From Morella rubra (lineage: Eukaryota > Streptophyta > Magnoliopsida > Fagales > Myricaceae), in the NCBI GenBank assembly GCA_003952965.2, contig CM025852.1:18482272-18546271 (forward strand): a DNA stretch of 64,000 nt. The letters are read 5' to 3'. This document shows, piece after piece, positions 47,401 to 59,980 of the stretch (position 1 is the first letter of the stretch; every line of letters starts with the position of its first letter). The notes under the pieces were generated by a model. That model did not search any database and was not told the origin of the DNA. It saw nothing but the letters and a program-made list of their open reading frames with translations. The position numbers were made by a program, and so were the translations under genes.

Positions 47401-50023
47401 GCACATCGGTATATCAACGTGTATACACATGCTTTGTTTGGAAGGCCACACATAGAGGGCTGTATAGAATAGACTTAACAACATCCAATACTTGGAATCA
47501 ATGACTATGCAATGGATGGAGGTAGTATTGTTATATATGGATAGTAGATGACATGGATTTCCCCTAAGGGCCTTAAAGTCGTTACCAATCATCTTGATTT
47601 CACCATCGCCACCAACTATCTCACAACTGCTATCGACTGCTCAAGGTTGTCACCGTTGATGATGCGCAGCCGCTCAGCTTACCACCAACTACTGCCCGCT
47701 CAAGCTTGCAGGTCAGATCCAACTTCCAGTAATGTCTTTGTTAAAATACTGTTTCCACGGCTGATAGCTCTAGTTTTATGGTTGGAGGACAACCTCCGCC
47801 AACAGAATATGCCAATTTTTTCTTTTGTATGACTTCAGTCAAATCCTAAGTGCACCACATGACATTGACGATGGGCAGCTGCTCAGCTTACTACTAACTG
47901 CCAACTACTGCCCACTCAAACTTGCAGGTCAAATCCAACTTCCAGTAATGTCTTTGTTAAAATACTGTTTCCATGGCTGATAACTCAAGTTCTTGGTTGG
48001 TGACCAACCTCCAAGAAGAAAATATGCCAATTGTTTCTTTTCTATAAATTCAATCAAATCCTAGGTGTGTTCCTAGCATCCAATTCCATTCAGCAGTTTA
48101 TATACGACATGCCAAATGCAGCCGTACATACATACAGACAATTGTAGATACATCCTTCCCCTTAGCTTAGAATTTCTCATTCAAAACAAATGCCATCTAA
48201 ATTTCTTTTTCGCATGTAGTACCATCTCATATATGCCTGAATTCACTTCAAAATACATCCCCTTCAACCTAGCTCGCAGCAACTTGTATGCATGTATTCA
48301 GTTGTTGCATATAATCATAGACTAAAACATAATAACAAGCATACCTCTGTCAGACAACGGATTAATGGGTGGAAAACATTCTTGTTGCTCTTCTAATTAC
48401 TGTTAATTGAAAACTCGTTGGTTTGTATGAATCCTCTGACTAGCATCTTACAGTAAAGAAAGGACCATAAATTTATCCAATGATTTACAATAAAATACGT
48501 GCCTATCCTGTTTTTGTATTGCCATAGGTATAGCAAATCAAATTTCTTCCTAGACTGTTGCTTAGAGAATGTACATCCATCCAAATCATACCCATGGAAA
48601 TCTTATCTAAGTGCACCACATGAACATAATTTCAAACCAATAAAGAGTCGAAAACTGAGAAAAATAACCTACTCAAAAGGAGGAAAAAAAAAAGGTCTAG
48701 TAACTCAGCCAGGTTCATCTTCACTGAGTAGCCCTAGAAAGGCAAAAGTAATATAAAGAACTAAAGAAAAGATCACTCACCAGCAAGTGTTTCCTCAAAA
48801 CATCGAGTCTTATCATGGTGTGCTGTGAAAATATGAACATTGTGCCCATGGGACGCAAGTTCTATGGCAGCATCAACAATTAATCTTTCAGCTCCACCTA
48901 TTGATAATGCATTGGAACCCCCATGACAAGATAGATATCAAAAAGTAGTTGCAACACAAACTGAAACAGGCTAGAATCAAGTATGCTTAAGATTACGATT
49001 GTGACAAATCGATCCGTCACCTTTTTCTTTCAATAAAGCTTTCCTTACTTATCAAAAAAAAAAAAATCAAATTGGCAAATGATGAAGTCCAAAAAAACTA
49101 AACCCTGTTTTTAACAAACTAAAAGAACACCGTGAAAAACAATTATGGAAGCACTTAGGAAGGAAAGTCCACTGACACATAATCGATTTCATCATTGCAC
49201 AATGGAAAAGTTGTCTTTTTCAAATTTTACAAGATCAAAGTTTCTGGGGTCGATGTCATTTCAATATCATCAGAAACAGAAAACACTGATTTAATTTCAC
49301 CACAAAAACATTGATACAATGATTTATTGATTATTGCCTTTATCTTATATTTGACTTACACTCTATTATCCAAAAGATTTGTGCAAGAAATTTACCCCAG
49401 TTTGATAGACTAAAAGGGTACTTGTCTAGCCCCACTATAAAGCTTGTTCCTAATCAAAATTCGCAAGATGCTTCTTTGGCTCAGAACACTATCCTCATTA
49501 CATTGCTTTGACTGAATAATCTACTCAGCAAAGTCGCCATATTTCTCTTCAAAATAATTTTGAATCACTTAGGAAAAATCAGAATTATTGACTTGAATTT
49601 GGCTTTTGACAAATAACCCAGTTCCGAAACCATTACAGCTAAAAAAAAAACACATTCCCACAGGATAAACAGTAACACTCTAGTAATACTACCGTTGCTT
49701 TAAGGATTTTTAGGAAAAATCTTTCAAACTGAAATAAAATATAACTAGGATGATCCGTTTGGTTGCTGAGAAATTGTAGCAAACCAAAGTCAATTTTTTT
49801 AGCAGCCAACCAGAGCCAAATCCAAAGCACCTACACTGCTAAGTGACGTTTTCACGAATTCAGATTGTTGGAAACGAGAACATTAAGTTGCTCTATCAAC
49901 ATATCGATCACTCAGATTCTTCTCAAGAGAGAGACGAAGAGAGTTAATCACAAAATTACCTATGCCAAGATCGGGATGGATGATGGCGATGTTAAGTTTG
50001 GAGCTCCCTGCCTCCTTCTCCAT
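44485..50023 (-). CDS. ALG2: ALG2, alpha-1,3/1,6-mannosyltransferase
   Basis: Eight exons: 49960-50023, 48781-48897, 47019-47212, 46831-46936, 46576-46723, 46299-46438, 44895-45061 and 44485-44778. All introns are GT-AG with consistent phase, totalling 409 codons plus stop, close to other plant ALG2 proteins. ALG2 adds the second and third mannoses to the dolichol-linked oligosaccharide on the cytosolic face of the ER, the precursor for N-glycosylation. It is a GT4-family enzyme using GDP-mannose. Visible features are the N-terminal [17 protein letters not shown] loop (residues 11-27), a hydrophobic membrane-associated stretch at about 88-100, the [12 protein letters not shown] block at about 128-139, [12 protein letters not shown], and the EX7E motif (E314 and E322, EHFGIVPLE). 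A probable 5'UTR intron has its donor at 50400 (GAGGCAG then GTAACC). No damage was seen. Confidence 0.95.
47655..48065 (+). repeat. 209-bp tandem duplication in ALG2 intron 2
   Basis: GCTCAGCTTAC at 47672 recurs at 47881, with CCAACTTCCAGTAATGTCTT and AAAATACTGTTTCCA in both copies. It is intronic, with no effect on the coding exons. Confidence 0.85.
49005..49070 (+). mobile_element. Possible LINE 3'-end fragment in ALG2 intron 1
   Basis: The stretch TTTCAATAAAGCTTTCC, then TTACTTATC and 13 A residues, resembles plant L1 3' tails (compare TTACTTATA plus poly(A) at the LINE end near 9762). Too short for certainty. Confidence 0.35.
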
Positions 50024-50520
50024 ACTGGTTGCAAATTGAGACCCCGCTTCCAAGTGAGGTTCACTTATGGGCTATGGCAGCCGTTTAAGCCTTAATTAAC
50101 AACCAAAATCTATCTTTAAAATGCTTTAACCTGATAAAGATAGATTTAGCAGCCGTACCCATTTCCAGAGGAAGAAAAGCAGAGGAATCGGCAGCAGCGG
50201 TAGCAAAATCAATTGATTCTCATCCTGACCATCTTCCTTTCGCAGAGTCTGTGAAGAACGTCCTGTGAATGAAGCTGGGAGTGTTGGCACTGAGAATCTG
50301 AGATAGAGAGACATACCAACAGCCCCAAATCGATCACCACTCCAAAATCCAGCAACCAAAACGGAAATTTCAAAATGAGAGAGAGAGAGAGACAGGTTAC
50401 CTGCCTCTGCCGCCGCGAGAAGTGGAGGAGGAGTCTGGAGACACGAAGACAGAGAGAGGGAGGACTGTGGGAGACGGTGAGATTTTTAGAATTTAGAGTG
50501 TTTTTGAGAAATTTTAGACG
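50024..50520 (-). promoter_or_regulatory. Probable ALG2 5'UTR and core promoter region
   Basis: On the minus strand a GC-rich leader ending GCGGCGGCAGAGGCAG is followed at 50400 by GTAACC and a CT-rich tract, a likely 5'UTR intron donor. A CAG acceptor could be the one near 50278. The transcription start is not determinable by eye. Confidence 0.4.
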
Positions 50521-51336
50521 AGGTTGATCGGTATTGATAGAAATTGTTGATGGGTGTGAAAAAAGTAAAGATTATTTTTAAGGTTGTTATAGATTATGGG
50601 CATGTTGACTGATGCGTGAGAAAAAAAAAACGAAGAAGAAAAGAACAAGAAGACAAACGTGTGATTGACGTCAGGCGTATCACTGACAAACTGCCAGGCT
50701 ACCGCGGGGAATGGGAGGAAATAACTGCAGGGTTATTAAACGGTAGGATGAAATGAATATCACTCTCAACTAAAATATTAATTTGGTAAATTATTTGGGG
50801 TATTTTGACTATTTATATGTCTAAATATTTAATGTACTGAACGTAGGGAGATTATGTATTTTTAAAAATCCTCTTTTACCTTTTGATTTTAATGTACGTA
50901 ATTCATGATTGGAGGGTATTTTAATAATTCTATATAAATATGGTCAAGGCAAAATTGAAACCTAATGAACTGCATCTCAAATAAATCATGTTCAATGGGA
51001 GTTTTTTTTAGTTGAATACGAATTTTCCAAATCCAGCCCACCCTATATTTATTAAGATATGTAAAAAAATAAAATATAAAATAATATTTATATTGATATT
51101 TATTAATAATATGTATTATAATTCTGAATATAACGCTTTTTATAGGCAATTTTGCATCTAAAAAAAAGTAGAAGAATAGGTTTTAATTAAATTTTTTAAT
51201 TATATTATTATTTTATATATTATTATAAAAAGCCTTATTTTGAAGTTTCACCTAAGGCTCGAATTACCTTAGAGCTGCACTTGTTTATGGCTAAAACAAT
51301 CCAAAAGATAAGAGGAACAAATACGAATTTCGTTCT
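50521..51336. other. AT-rich intergenic DNA, nothing recognised
   Basis: Highly AT-rich, especially 51040-51240, with only short chance ORFs. It ends at the TSD of the solo LTR. Confidence 0.6.
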
Positions 51337-52842
51337 TATTAGCCCAAGGTTGTTTTGCAAACAATCCATTTTTGATTTTGATGATAACAAAAATTTTAAA
51401 TGCTTTGAAGACTTTTAGATTTTATCTTGTCACTCCACTATTTCTAAAATATATTTCAAAAGATTGAGGTTATTTCTTTAAATTATTTTTAAGTGTACTT
51501 GAACACCATTACACAAAGTTGATAGATCAATTTTTCATATTGTAGGTGTTTAAAGAAGTGTTGGAATGGATTGGACACTTTTAAGATGCTGATTTTTCTC
51601 TCCAGCAGTTATAAGTGTTGACACATTGAGTGATGATGTCGACACATTGCACTTACTCCAGAATGCAGAATTCATGGTGTCGACAACATTTTCAGACTAA
51701 GTGTTCATGTGTCGACACATTGAAGAAAGTGTTGACACATTGCACTAACACCTGAGAGTATGTTTCCAGCCCAAGTTTTAATGTGTTATCACATACCATC
51801 AATGTGTCGACACATGGTGCGAATTTGCAGAAATCCTGGAACAACGCCAGATCATCCAAAATGGTTTAAAAAGACTTTGGAAACCCCTCCAACGGTACAA
51901 TAAAGCTACTTAATGACCATTGAAGACCTGGGCTATAAGAAGAATGAGATGGAGAGAGAAGCAAGGGATTTGCATCATCATTCAAAATCCATCCTTCCAA
52001 AGAGAGAGAAAGCTAGATCCAAAGAAATCACTTACTGATTCATTCAAAACAAAAGCTTTCATTGTTGAATCTTCTCCTCTTGCTCTTCATTGACGACCTA
52101 GCCTCCAAAGAGAGAGAGATTTCTTGAAGAAGAGACAACACACTTGCTATTAACTTGCCCTAATTTCTAGAGAGAGAAAATGCTTTGAAGAAGAGGGAAA
52201 AACCATCTACCAAGAAAGCTTGTGCACCCACCTACCAAACTTTAACTTTCCTTTGTGAATCTTGTCTTCTTGCACTTTATTGAGCTTTTCACTTGCTGAT
52301 TTGGCTTAGAGAGCCATTCCACACGTTTGTGCTTTCCACTTGCATTCGGCTTAGTAAGCCATTTCATTGTACCCATCTATTGTAAAACATTTGAGTGTTG
52401 GGAAAACACTTGTCCTACTTGTGAAAGTAAAAGAAATCCCTTGGGTTTTGGGATTTGTGTGAGAGTTGAAGCGTGAGCTCGAAAAACGCTTTGTAATGGT
52501 TTATTAGCACTCGGGAAGCTAAGGTGTATTTGCTATTTGGAGAATAGTGAAGGAAGCTCAAAGAAGTCAATAGCCTTGGGGGTGGACGTAGGCAAGTTTG
52601 GCCGAACCACCTAAAATTGCCGTGTTGTCTCCCTAACTCTATCTCTCTTTTTTGTTCCATATCCATATTTGTGGTTTATGTTTTATCATTATTGCTTATA
52701 TTTTATTAGCATTATACACATTTGATCTGCATTTTTAATTGTTAAAAATGGGTATTTTTCAAATTTGTGTTTTTATCAGAAAAAGGACTAAGTTTTTTAT
52801 AAACCCAATTCACCCCTTCTTGGGTTGTTATTTAGACTCACA
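51337..52842 (+). mobile_element. Solo LTR, copia (Sirevirus-like), TSD GTTCT
   Basis: Begins TATTAGCCCAAGG (TG changed to TA) and ends GACTCACA, between exact GTTCT copies at 51332-51336 and 52843-52847. At 1506 bp it matches the solo LTR at 24054-25564 in reverse, including GCGTGAGCTCGAAAAACGC and GGTGGACGTAGGCAAG. Both copies contain several TGTGTCGACACATTG-like inverted motifs (51610-51820 here). Confidence 0.9.
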
Positions 52843-52847
52843 GTTCT

Positions 52848-53519
52848 GAAGCACAAAGAGAGTAGATCGAGAGAGATCCAAAGGGAAAGTCTTCAAAAGT
52901 GTTAGAGAGGAGCAACTATAGCAAAGGGTGTGAAAGTAGAGATTTACAGAGAGGAGCAACGCTAAGGATGTGAAAAGAGAAAAAGAGAAAGAAAGTTGCT
53001 CTTTAAGTCGGGATGAATTGGGAAAAGAATATATTCATTAATTTTAGAAGGTAAGCTATTTTCCGTGAAGTAGAGATATGTTTTCCCATTCAACAAATAA
53101 AATTTACAGATGACCCTATTTTATGGGTTGTCCAAACACTTCAAAAGTATGGGAAGTATTTACACAAAGTAAAATGCTGCAAAACAAATACCACTAAATC
53201 AAATGAATTTTCTATGTCTAAAGTAGGCTAAGATAATACACATATTTATGTAGTTTAAGTTTCTCAATTATGTCCTTAGGGAAATTTGTTTTCCCACAAT
53301 CCTTATTGTATAACTCATTTCTTACTTATGTTCATCTATCTATTTGTTGTCTATTTGCAGACAGTATTTGCTCATGTGACCAATGCTGAGCATGTCATAA
53401 CTAATAAAAGGATGACACATGTTTAATGTGTTGATTGGTGTATCCCTTTGTCCACCCTATGCGTCGCGTCAACAGATAAATTCTATAATTTTTAAAAAAA
53501 GAATTTAGCATTGTAATTG
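52848..53519. other. Intergenic DNA
   Basis: GA-rich to about 53010, then AT-rich; no conserved coding sequence. Confidence 0.5.
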
Positions 53520-56500
53520 ACTAAATATCTCCACAAGTCCCTAAGGTTTAACCTTTTTCCCGATTTGTCATCAAGGTTCATTTTTCCCTAAAAGTATTCC
53601 TAAGATTTGGACTCAATCCTATACACATCCTACCGTCAACTTAATGGACGAAATTGCATACGTGGCTAACTGCTTACACGTGGAAATGGACAACTCGGTT
53701 AAAAATAATTACAATTAATTAAATGAAAAGTCACGTGTATATTCAAGGCCAAAATCCCTAAAAACCCCTACAATTCCAAAATCTCCAAATCAATACAACC
53801 TATCACTAAACCCTAAGGACCCGAAAGACTCCCGAAAGACTATGTTCTTCATGAACCAGTGTGTGAAGACTACCGAAAGACTCTCGAAAGACTACCCGTT
53901 GGCAACTGAGTGCCTGAAAGACTCTCTCTTCAGTGTGATTTGAACCTAATCATGTTCCTTTGCAACTGGTCAGTTTCAAGAGCTTCGCCTGCCCTCTTTT
54001 GGAAAGGTACTATTAGCATTCTCTTGCTTTTGAGTTAATGTTTCCCATTTGGTTGCTTTTGAGTTAGATTTCACCATGTTTATTGCATTGAGTGGTCCAT
54101 TGAAGTGGACGTGCCAAGTTGTCTAGATGTGTGTGTCATTTCTCTAACCTGGCTATTTAGACTACTATCATTATTCTCAATTTGACATGTATGATGGAGT
54201 TATTTATACAAAAAAAATTGGATAAGTGGTTCTCTGTCTACAATTTCTCAGCACGTGGTCCCTATTTTTGACTATCTTGTATGTTTTTGTGCTTGTCCTT
54301 ATGTAAGTTAAGTGAATTTTAAATGATGTTTTTAAATGAGATTGCTATATTGTTTCTTTGGATAGAATATTTCTTTATGTGCTTAAATGACTACATAAAT
54401 ATTTTATTTGATGTGGCTGCTTGTTGTTTATTCACTGAAATATTGGTCCACTAGAATGTTTTTGAAAAAGGTTTTGTTGCCGATACTCTTGTCAAATCCT
54501 TTCTAAATATGAAATTTCTTGTATCATATTATCATTGGTGCATATTTTGAAAATTCTGACTTATTTGTGATATAGAACAATGCTAACTTTCAATTAATCA
54601 ATTTACTAGGTTTCTTTGATGACATCTTCAATTGGGAAACTGAGTGGCCTATTTGGCTTATTAGGGAAAGTAAGTAGATAGAAATCTTGTACACATTCAT
54701 ATGATATTGTTAAGCTGCATGCGTTGGTTTTCTTGAATACTTGTTCACATAAAGTCCTTTCAAGTTACGGCTTAGATAATTATCTGTGGTGTTCTGCTCG
54801 TGATATCCTTAGTTTTTTGCACCTAAAAGCTCCAGATTCCTTCTCCTTGATGGATGTAACTAACACTTTCCGTATCATCAATAGTTCCTTAACCTTGTGA
54901 GTCTTTTGACTTGGTTTGCAAAATTGTTAGCAGGTTTCGAATAACGTATTAATACTTAGTTGGAAGTTTATAATGTATCAATTTTAACTATTTTTGTCAT
55001 TTAGGCAGTACAAGGGCCTTGCATTTTGAGCATGAAAACGGACATAAAGACAGTCTTATTTCCTAGTAATTGGCCAAAACGTCTGTCCTTAGGAGTTATA
55101 AAAGTAACAACGAAATGACTATCAATCTGTTATTAATGGTGAGTGTTGCCTGTTCTTCTTCCTCCCCCTTCTCCTTAATTCCCTTTCATAGAAAAGCATT
55201 ATCTTCCTAGCTAGTTTTTCTAACATGATTCACCTAATTGAGTGACAAGACATTGCATTTTTAGGTATGTAACTTTGTGGACAATGTCCTTGCAGAACAA
55301 AGAAAGTGCTCCTGAGAATTGTCTCATTTGTTTGTTTGTCACTTTGCATCAATATCTTATATAAAAAGTGAACAAGTTGTTAGGGAAGAGTAGTTAATTA
55401 ATGGAAAAATTGGAGGTTCTTGAAACGAGGAGGCATGCAACATATTGTTTGAAGATATGAAATAGGGTCAAAGATTTATTCAAAATCTTCTTTTGATGCA
55501 TTAAAGAATAGAAATGATGTGGCTTACATGTTTCATTATCTATGATTTTCATCCTTACTCGGTCCATGTATATATATATATATCTTCTAATTATCATTAA
55601 ACCATTTCCAGTTGCCGTGTGATATATTTTTTCTCGAGTATAAAGTAAATCTTTCTATGTTTATGGTTTGGTTTTGTGAATTGTCTTAATTTCTTAGTTT
55701 TTCTCTCTCTCTCTTTATATATATATAATGGACCAATGTCTATTACATGTAAATTATATGAATCATGCATGTTTGATTAAACCCAACGATTGGTTCTCTC
55801 CTTTTTGTGTTTTACAGTATAAAAGAGAACCTAATCTATCTAGTCTTTTTGATTACTTATAGTGGCAAAATCCCATTGCTTATGTGTCTATGTGTCTATC
55901 TAGATGGTGAAAGTGTTTTTGCACCATCGAGGGAGGATGATTTTTGTTCATGAAAGTTACATTGGAGGGGAAGTGGCACATGCTAGATGGTTTGATCCAA
56001 CTATTTATCTGTTACTCATTTGTGGAAGTGTGTGAAGAATGATTTGAAGTATCATGAATCGGTGGATTTTATGGTGCAAAGTTGATGGGGAACCGTTTGA
56101 ACACAACATCAACTCACTAAAAAATGATACTAATGTTTTGAAGGTCATACAACGTATTACAAAAGAGGGTCAAATACTTTAAAGATTTTTGTAGATCACA
56201 GAACTAGCGTGCCAAATGAGGTACCTTTAGAACCTCCCTAGCTGATTGTCGTTAAGGTTGCTGATGATGAAATTGTTAATGAACTTGGCTTGGGGGAAGG
56301 GGAAAAGCTTCCTGATCAATGACCACACAGAATATTTGAGGATTCTGTTGATGAAAAATGAGTATTTGGTATTGCTGATGATGGTGGTTAGCGAGAGATG
56401 TTGTTAGGTTGGATAGAGAGTTGAGTGACTTTGAAGAATCTGATGACAAATACCCATAGTTGTTTAGGACACACCACATGTAGATGTTGAGGCAGTGTAT

Positions 56501-57202
56501 AATGCACTAGGTAAAGATCAAGAAAAGGCTCAAGAGAAACAGCCTATTGTTGATGAGGAGGACGTGGACACTGATCAAGAACATGGTGATGTGCATGCTG
56601 AAGGTAAAAAGAGTTCTATGGAATGATTTGGCTACAAGTCCGCATGTGGAGTTGATGTGGAGGATCCAATGGTTTCTAATTCTGAGGTATCTAACAACAC
56701 TAATGAAGGTAATAAGTCTGATAGTGATGGGCCCAATAGGGGAAAACATAAGGAGTTTCATGAAAAGGATCTAAAGAGCAAGGTCTACTTGGAAAGGGGG
56801 TTGAAGTTTAGGGATTTTGAAATATTTAAAGAGACTTTAAGGCTCTTTGGAATTCAAAGACACTTTGATTTTAAGTACATTAAAAATGATAAGCTAAGTG
56901 TCACTACAATTTGTAAGAGGGTGTGTGGCTAGAAAACGCACGCGTCATTCATGTACCAAAAAGAAGTTGTGTAGATCAAACACTTTTAGCCCACACATTA
57001 ATGCGACGCACATCACAAGAACACAAAGCTAGACTACAAATTCACGGCTGCGAGGTTTTTAGAGATGATATGGGATAATCCTAATATCCCACCTACAGCT
57101 TTGGTTAGGCATATTCGAAGGGAGTTCCATGTTTGTGTTTTGAATAATCACGTATATCGAGCAGAGAAGTTATCATTGGAGATGATCTACAGGAAACACA
57201 CT

Positions 57203-58008
57203 TGATGGAAATCAAGGAGCATTGTCGAAGGACCCAATTCAAGTTCCCATTGGGCCGGTTACGAGGGCACGAGCCAAGAAGTTTAAAGAGTTACTCAACG
57301 GGCTAATTCAAGAGGCATGGGCTCAAGCAAATTCATGGAGGCCCATTGAACAAGATCCACGTGAACCACAAAGGATTGTCAATTTGATTCAAGTTCTAGA
57401 AGGATCTCTATTCTAGGCGCCCAAATTAGCTTCAAGTTGGAAAGAAATATTTTTGGGGCTCTTCTAGAAGGATCTCTATTCTAGGCGCCCAAATCCTTCC
57501 TTTTATGGCTTGCACTTCTTTTGGACGCCCAACACCTTTTCCTTATTGAGCTCTTTCTTTTTAGGCGCCATTTTTTTCCTTTCTTGGCTCTTGTAGGCGC
57601 CAACTTTATTGCCTTTTTAGTGTGTTTTGTTTTAGGCGTGTTAGGCTTTATTTCCTTATCTAATTTCGGGTTTAATTAGGTTTCCTTGTTAGGGTTATTT
57701 TCCTTGTAACATTTAGCCTTTAAATAGGAGCCTTTGCTTTGTAATTCGGCAGACATTGATTAATCAAAATTGTGAGGATTTATTCTCTTTGGTTCTTTGA
57801 AGAACTACTCGAACTTATCGGGATTTCCCGTGGCGTTCAACTTGACTTATCAAACGGAATTTCCATCACCGTTTGTGGCGTCTTCCTTATACCGAGGTTC
57901 TTGTTTTCATAAACAACGGGTCGAGGTCTTCCATTCGAATCAGTCCTAGAACGATCTTGGATTCCCTTTCGTTGTTGGGTCTCTTTATTCTTGGCGAGGT
58001 TCACATCA
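57203..58008 (+). mobile_element. Solo LTR inserted in the MULE, TSD ACACT
   Basis: Begins TGATGGAAATC and ends TTCACATCA, between exact ACACT copies at 57198-57202 and 58009-58013. It is 806 bp. It interrupts the MULE transposase between the YRAEKLSLEMI block and the YKYVYESCEALRKW block. A TATA-less, T-rich middle and a late block (ATTCGGCAG to GGATTTATTCTC) resemble gypsy LTRs of woody plants, but the family is not certain. Confidence 0.88.
57222..57416 (+). CDS. Retroelement-type ORF tail within the solo LTR
   Basis: A 64-codon frame (QVPIGPVTRARAKKFKELLN, then a helical tail). The G-P-[IV]-T-R-[AS]-R-A-K-K signature is seen repeatedly at the end of plant gypsy polyproteins or in their LTRs. 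Here it lies in the first 215 bases of the LTR, so it probably represents the polyprotein end reading into the 3' LTR. Confidence 0.5.
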   Translation: MSKDPIQVPIGPVTRARAKKFKELLNGLIQEAWAQANSWRPIEQDPREPQRIVNLIQVLEGSLF

Positions 58009-58618
58009 ACACTGATTAGTACAAGTATGTGTACGAGTCCTGCGAGGCCTTGAGAAAGTGGAATCCTTGGACTTGTGTGAAAGTCCACAGAGAAGGTCCA
58101 ACTTTTCAGCGTATGTATGTGCACCTTGATGCCTGCAAATGAGGCTTCTTGACTGGATGTAGACCTATTATCGTGTTAGATGGTTGCCATCTAAAGGGAC
58201 CCTTCGATAGACAGTTACTTTGTGTAAAGGAAAAAGACGCAAATGATGACATTTATCCACTTGCATTTGTTGTTTGTGAGGTGGAATGTGGGTTGTCATA
58301 GACGTGGTTTATTGAGATTTTGATTGAAGATATTGGAGATTAACGTGCTTGGACATGGATGTTAGATTGGCAAAATATAACACTTAAACTCACACCATTT
58401 GTTCGATGAAATATTTGTTTGTTGATTTAAATCTTCTATTTTTAGCAGGGTCTGCGAGAGTCATTAAATGCAATGGTCCCCAATGAAGAGCAAAGACATT
58501 GTGTTAGACACTTGCATGCAAATGTCAAGTCGAAGGGGTTTCGGAACAAACCAACTAAAGATACGCTGTGGAGGGCAGCTTGATCTTGTACCTAGGCAAG
58601 TTTAAAGCAGAACATGGA

Positions 58619-59120
58619 GACTTATAGACCGAAATATAAATTATAAATTTTCTAAACTTATTAGCTTAAAAACTAACCTATTAATATTGACAAAAATGAT
58701 GCAAATTGATAAGTAGAAGAGTTATACACCACAGTATAAGTTAAAAATGACCAAAATTAATTAGTTTAACAATTACAGACCATAATAATGAAGAAACTGA
58801 AGCTATTCGATTAATGAAAGACTTACAAACCGAAATATAGATTGAAAATATTCTAAATTTATTAGTTTAAAAATTTAAGACTATAATATTTAAGAAATGA
58901 AGCAAATAGATCAGTGGAAGAGTGATATACCACAATATTAATTAAAAATGACAAAAATTAAGAAGTTTAACAATTAGAGACCCTGATACTGAAAAAAAAG
59001 AAAACTATTAGATTAATGGAAGACCTATAGAAACAAAATATAAATTAAAAATATTCTAAATTTATTAGTTTAAAATTTAGATACCATAATAATTAAGAAA
59101 TTGAAACAAATAATTAAAAA
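58619..59120 (+). repeat. 201-bp tandem repeat, about 2.5 copies
   Basis: Units start GACTTATAGACCGAAATATA at 58619, GACTTACAAACCGAAATATA at 58820 and GACCTATAGAAACAAAATAT at 59022. It is very AT-rich and lies just beyond the MULE remnant, and may be the element's subterminal array. Confidence 0.85.
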
Positions 59121-59333
59121 TAGATTCCGTTTTGCGTATTCAATACGTGAAATGTGCCAACTTCTCATTCAAAAAAATAAAAAAATGTGGAAACTATCGG
59201 AAGTGGCCAACAGGTTCAAAAGTGTCTTTCCCTTTATGCTTATTTTTTTGGGGGTGGTTTTTTTCTTTTCTTTTTTTTTTTTCCTGCGTTTTTGAGGGTG
59301 GTTCGTAAGTGTCTATTCATGTGGAATAATATT

Positions 59334-59723
59334 AGAGAAAATACACTTTTCACCCATAAATTATTAGGTTAGTGATACATTGCATCTTAAACTACCATCT
59401 TTAAGACATTACATCTTTAAACTACCAATGTTATACACTTTGCACCCTAAACTACCACTTTGACACATTACACCCTCCAACTACTAATATTAAATACTTT
59501 GCATCTTCCATTTGACAATAATACCCTTGAAAATTAATGAATTGACAACAATATCTAATATATGCAAAATGGGTCATTTATCGTCATTTTAGTTTGAAAA
59601 TTTGATAAAGGGTGTAAAGTGTCAAAAATTAGTAATTAAATAATGTAATGTGTCAAAATTGATATTTTAAAGTGCAAAGTGTAAAATCTATAATAATTCG
59701 TTGGTGAAAAATATATTTTCTCC
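59334..59723. mobile_element. MULE-type MITE, 390 bp, TSD AATAATATT
   Basis: Starts AGAGAAAATACACTTTTCAC and ends in the inverted form (ATATTTTCTCC). It is flanked by exact AATAATATT at 59325-59333 and 59724-59732. Internal ACACTTTGCACC and TGCAAAGTGT motifs occur on both arms. Confidence 0.85.
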
Positions 59724-59980
59724 AATAATATTTAATGCTGATGGTTTCTCGGTCTATGATTGAGGCCCATAAAGACTAGCTAGCTGGACCCGGGCATGAT
59801 CCAAATCAATCCCAATCGGACCTGCACTCGGACGTGTTCGACTTCCTAGTCAATTCACTCTATTGCGTGCCCTTTCTTCAAGCTGATTGGAAGCTCTTTC
59901 ACAGTGCGTTTCTGACACTAGGAGACTCGGAGTCTTGAGGGAGAGAGCAAGCGAGAGGGAGAGAGCAAGCTGAAGAAACC

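Larger units (their letters stand above)
53520..58600 (+). pseudogene. MULE (MuDR-type) transposase pseudogene
   Basis: The left region (about 53520-53700) resembles a MULE end (ACAAGTCCCTAAGGTTTAACC). At about 55903-56030 an N-terminal PB1-like region (VFLHHRGRMIFVHESYIGGE) is followed by the SLKNDTNVLKVI block. At 56760-57190 the MuDR DNA-binding region (LERGLKFRDFEIFKETLRLF, then AARFLEMIWDNPNIPPTALV) is seen. After a nested LTR, 58014-58590 holds the transposase core: ALRKWNPWTCVKVHREGP, then CRPIIVLDGCHLKGPFDRQL with the first catalytic aspartate, and NEEQRHCVRHLHAN with the conserved late C/H block. Many stops and frameshifts are present. The middle of the DDE core (the SDR region) appears replaced or intronic at about 58340-58445. 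It is inactive. Confidence 0.85.

Noticed and set aside
58619..59120. Regularly spaced repeats that might suggest an array system
   Set aside because: Units are adjacent 201-bp AT-rich tandem copies without unique spacers; not CRISPR-like, and the genome is a plant.
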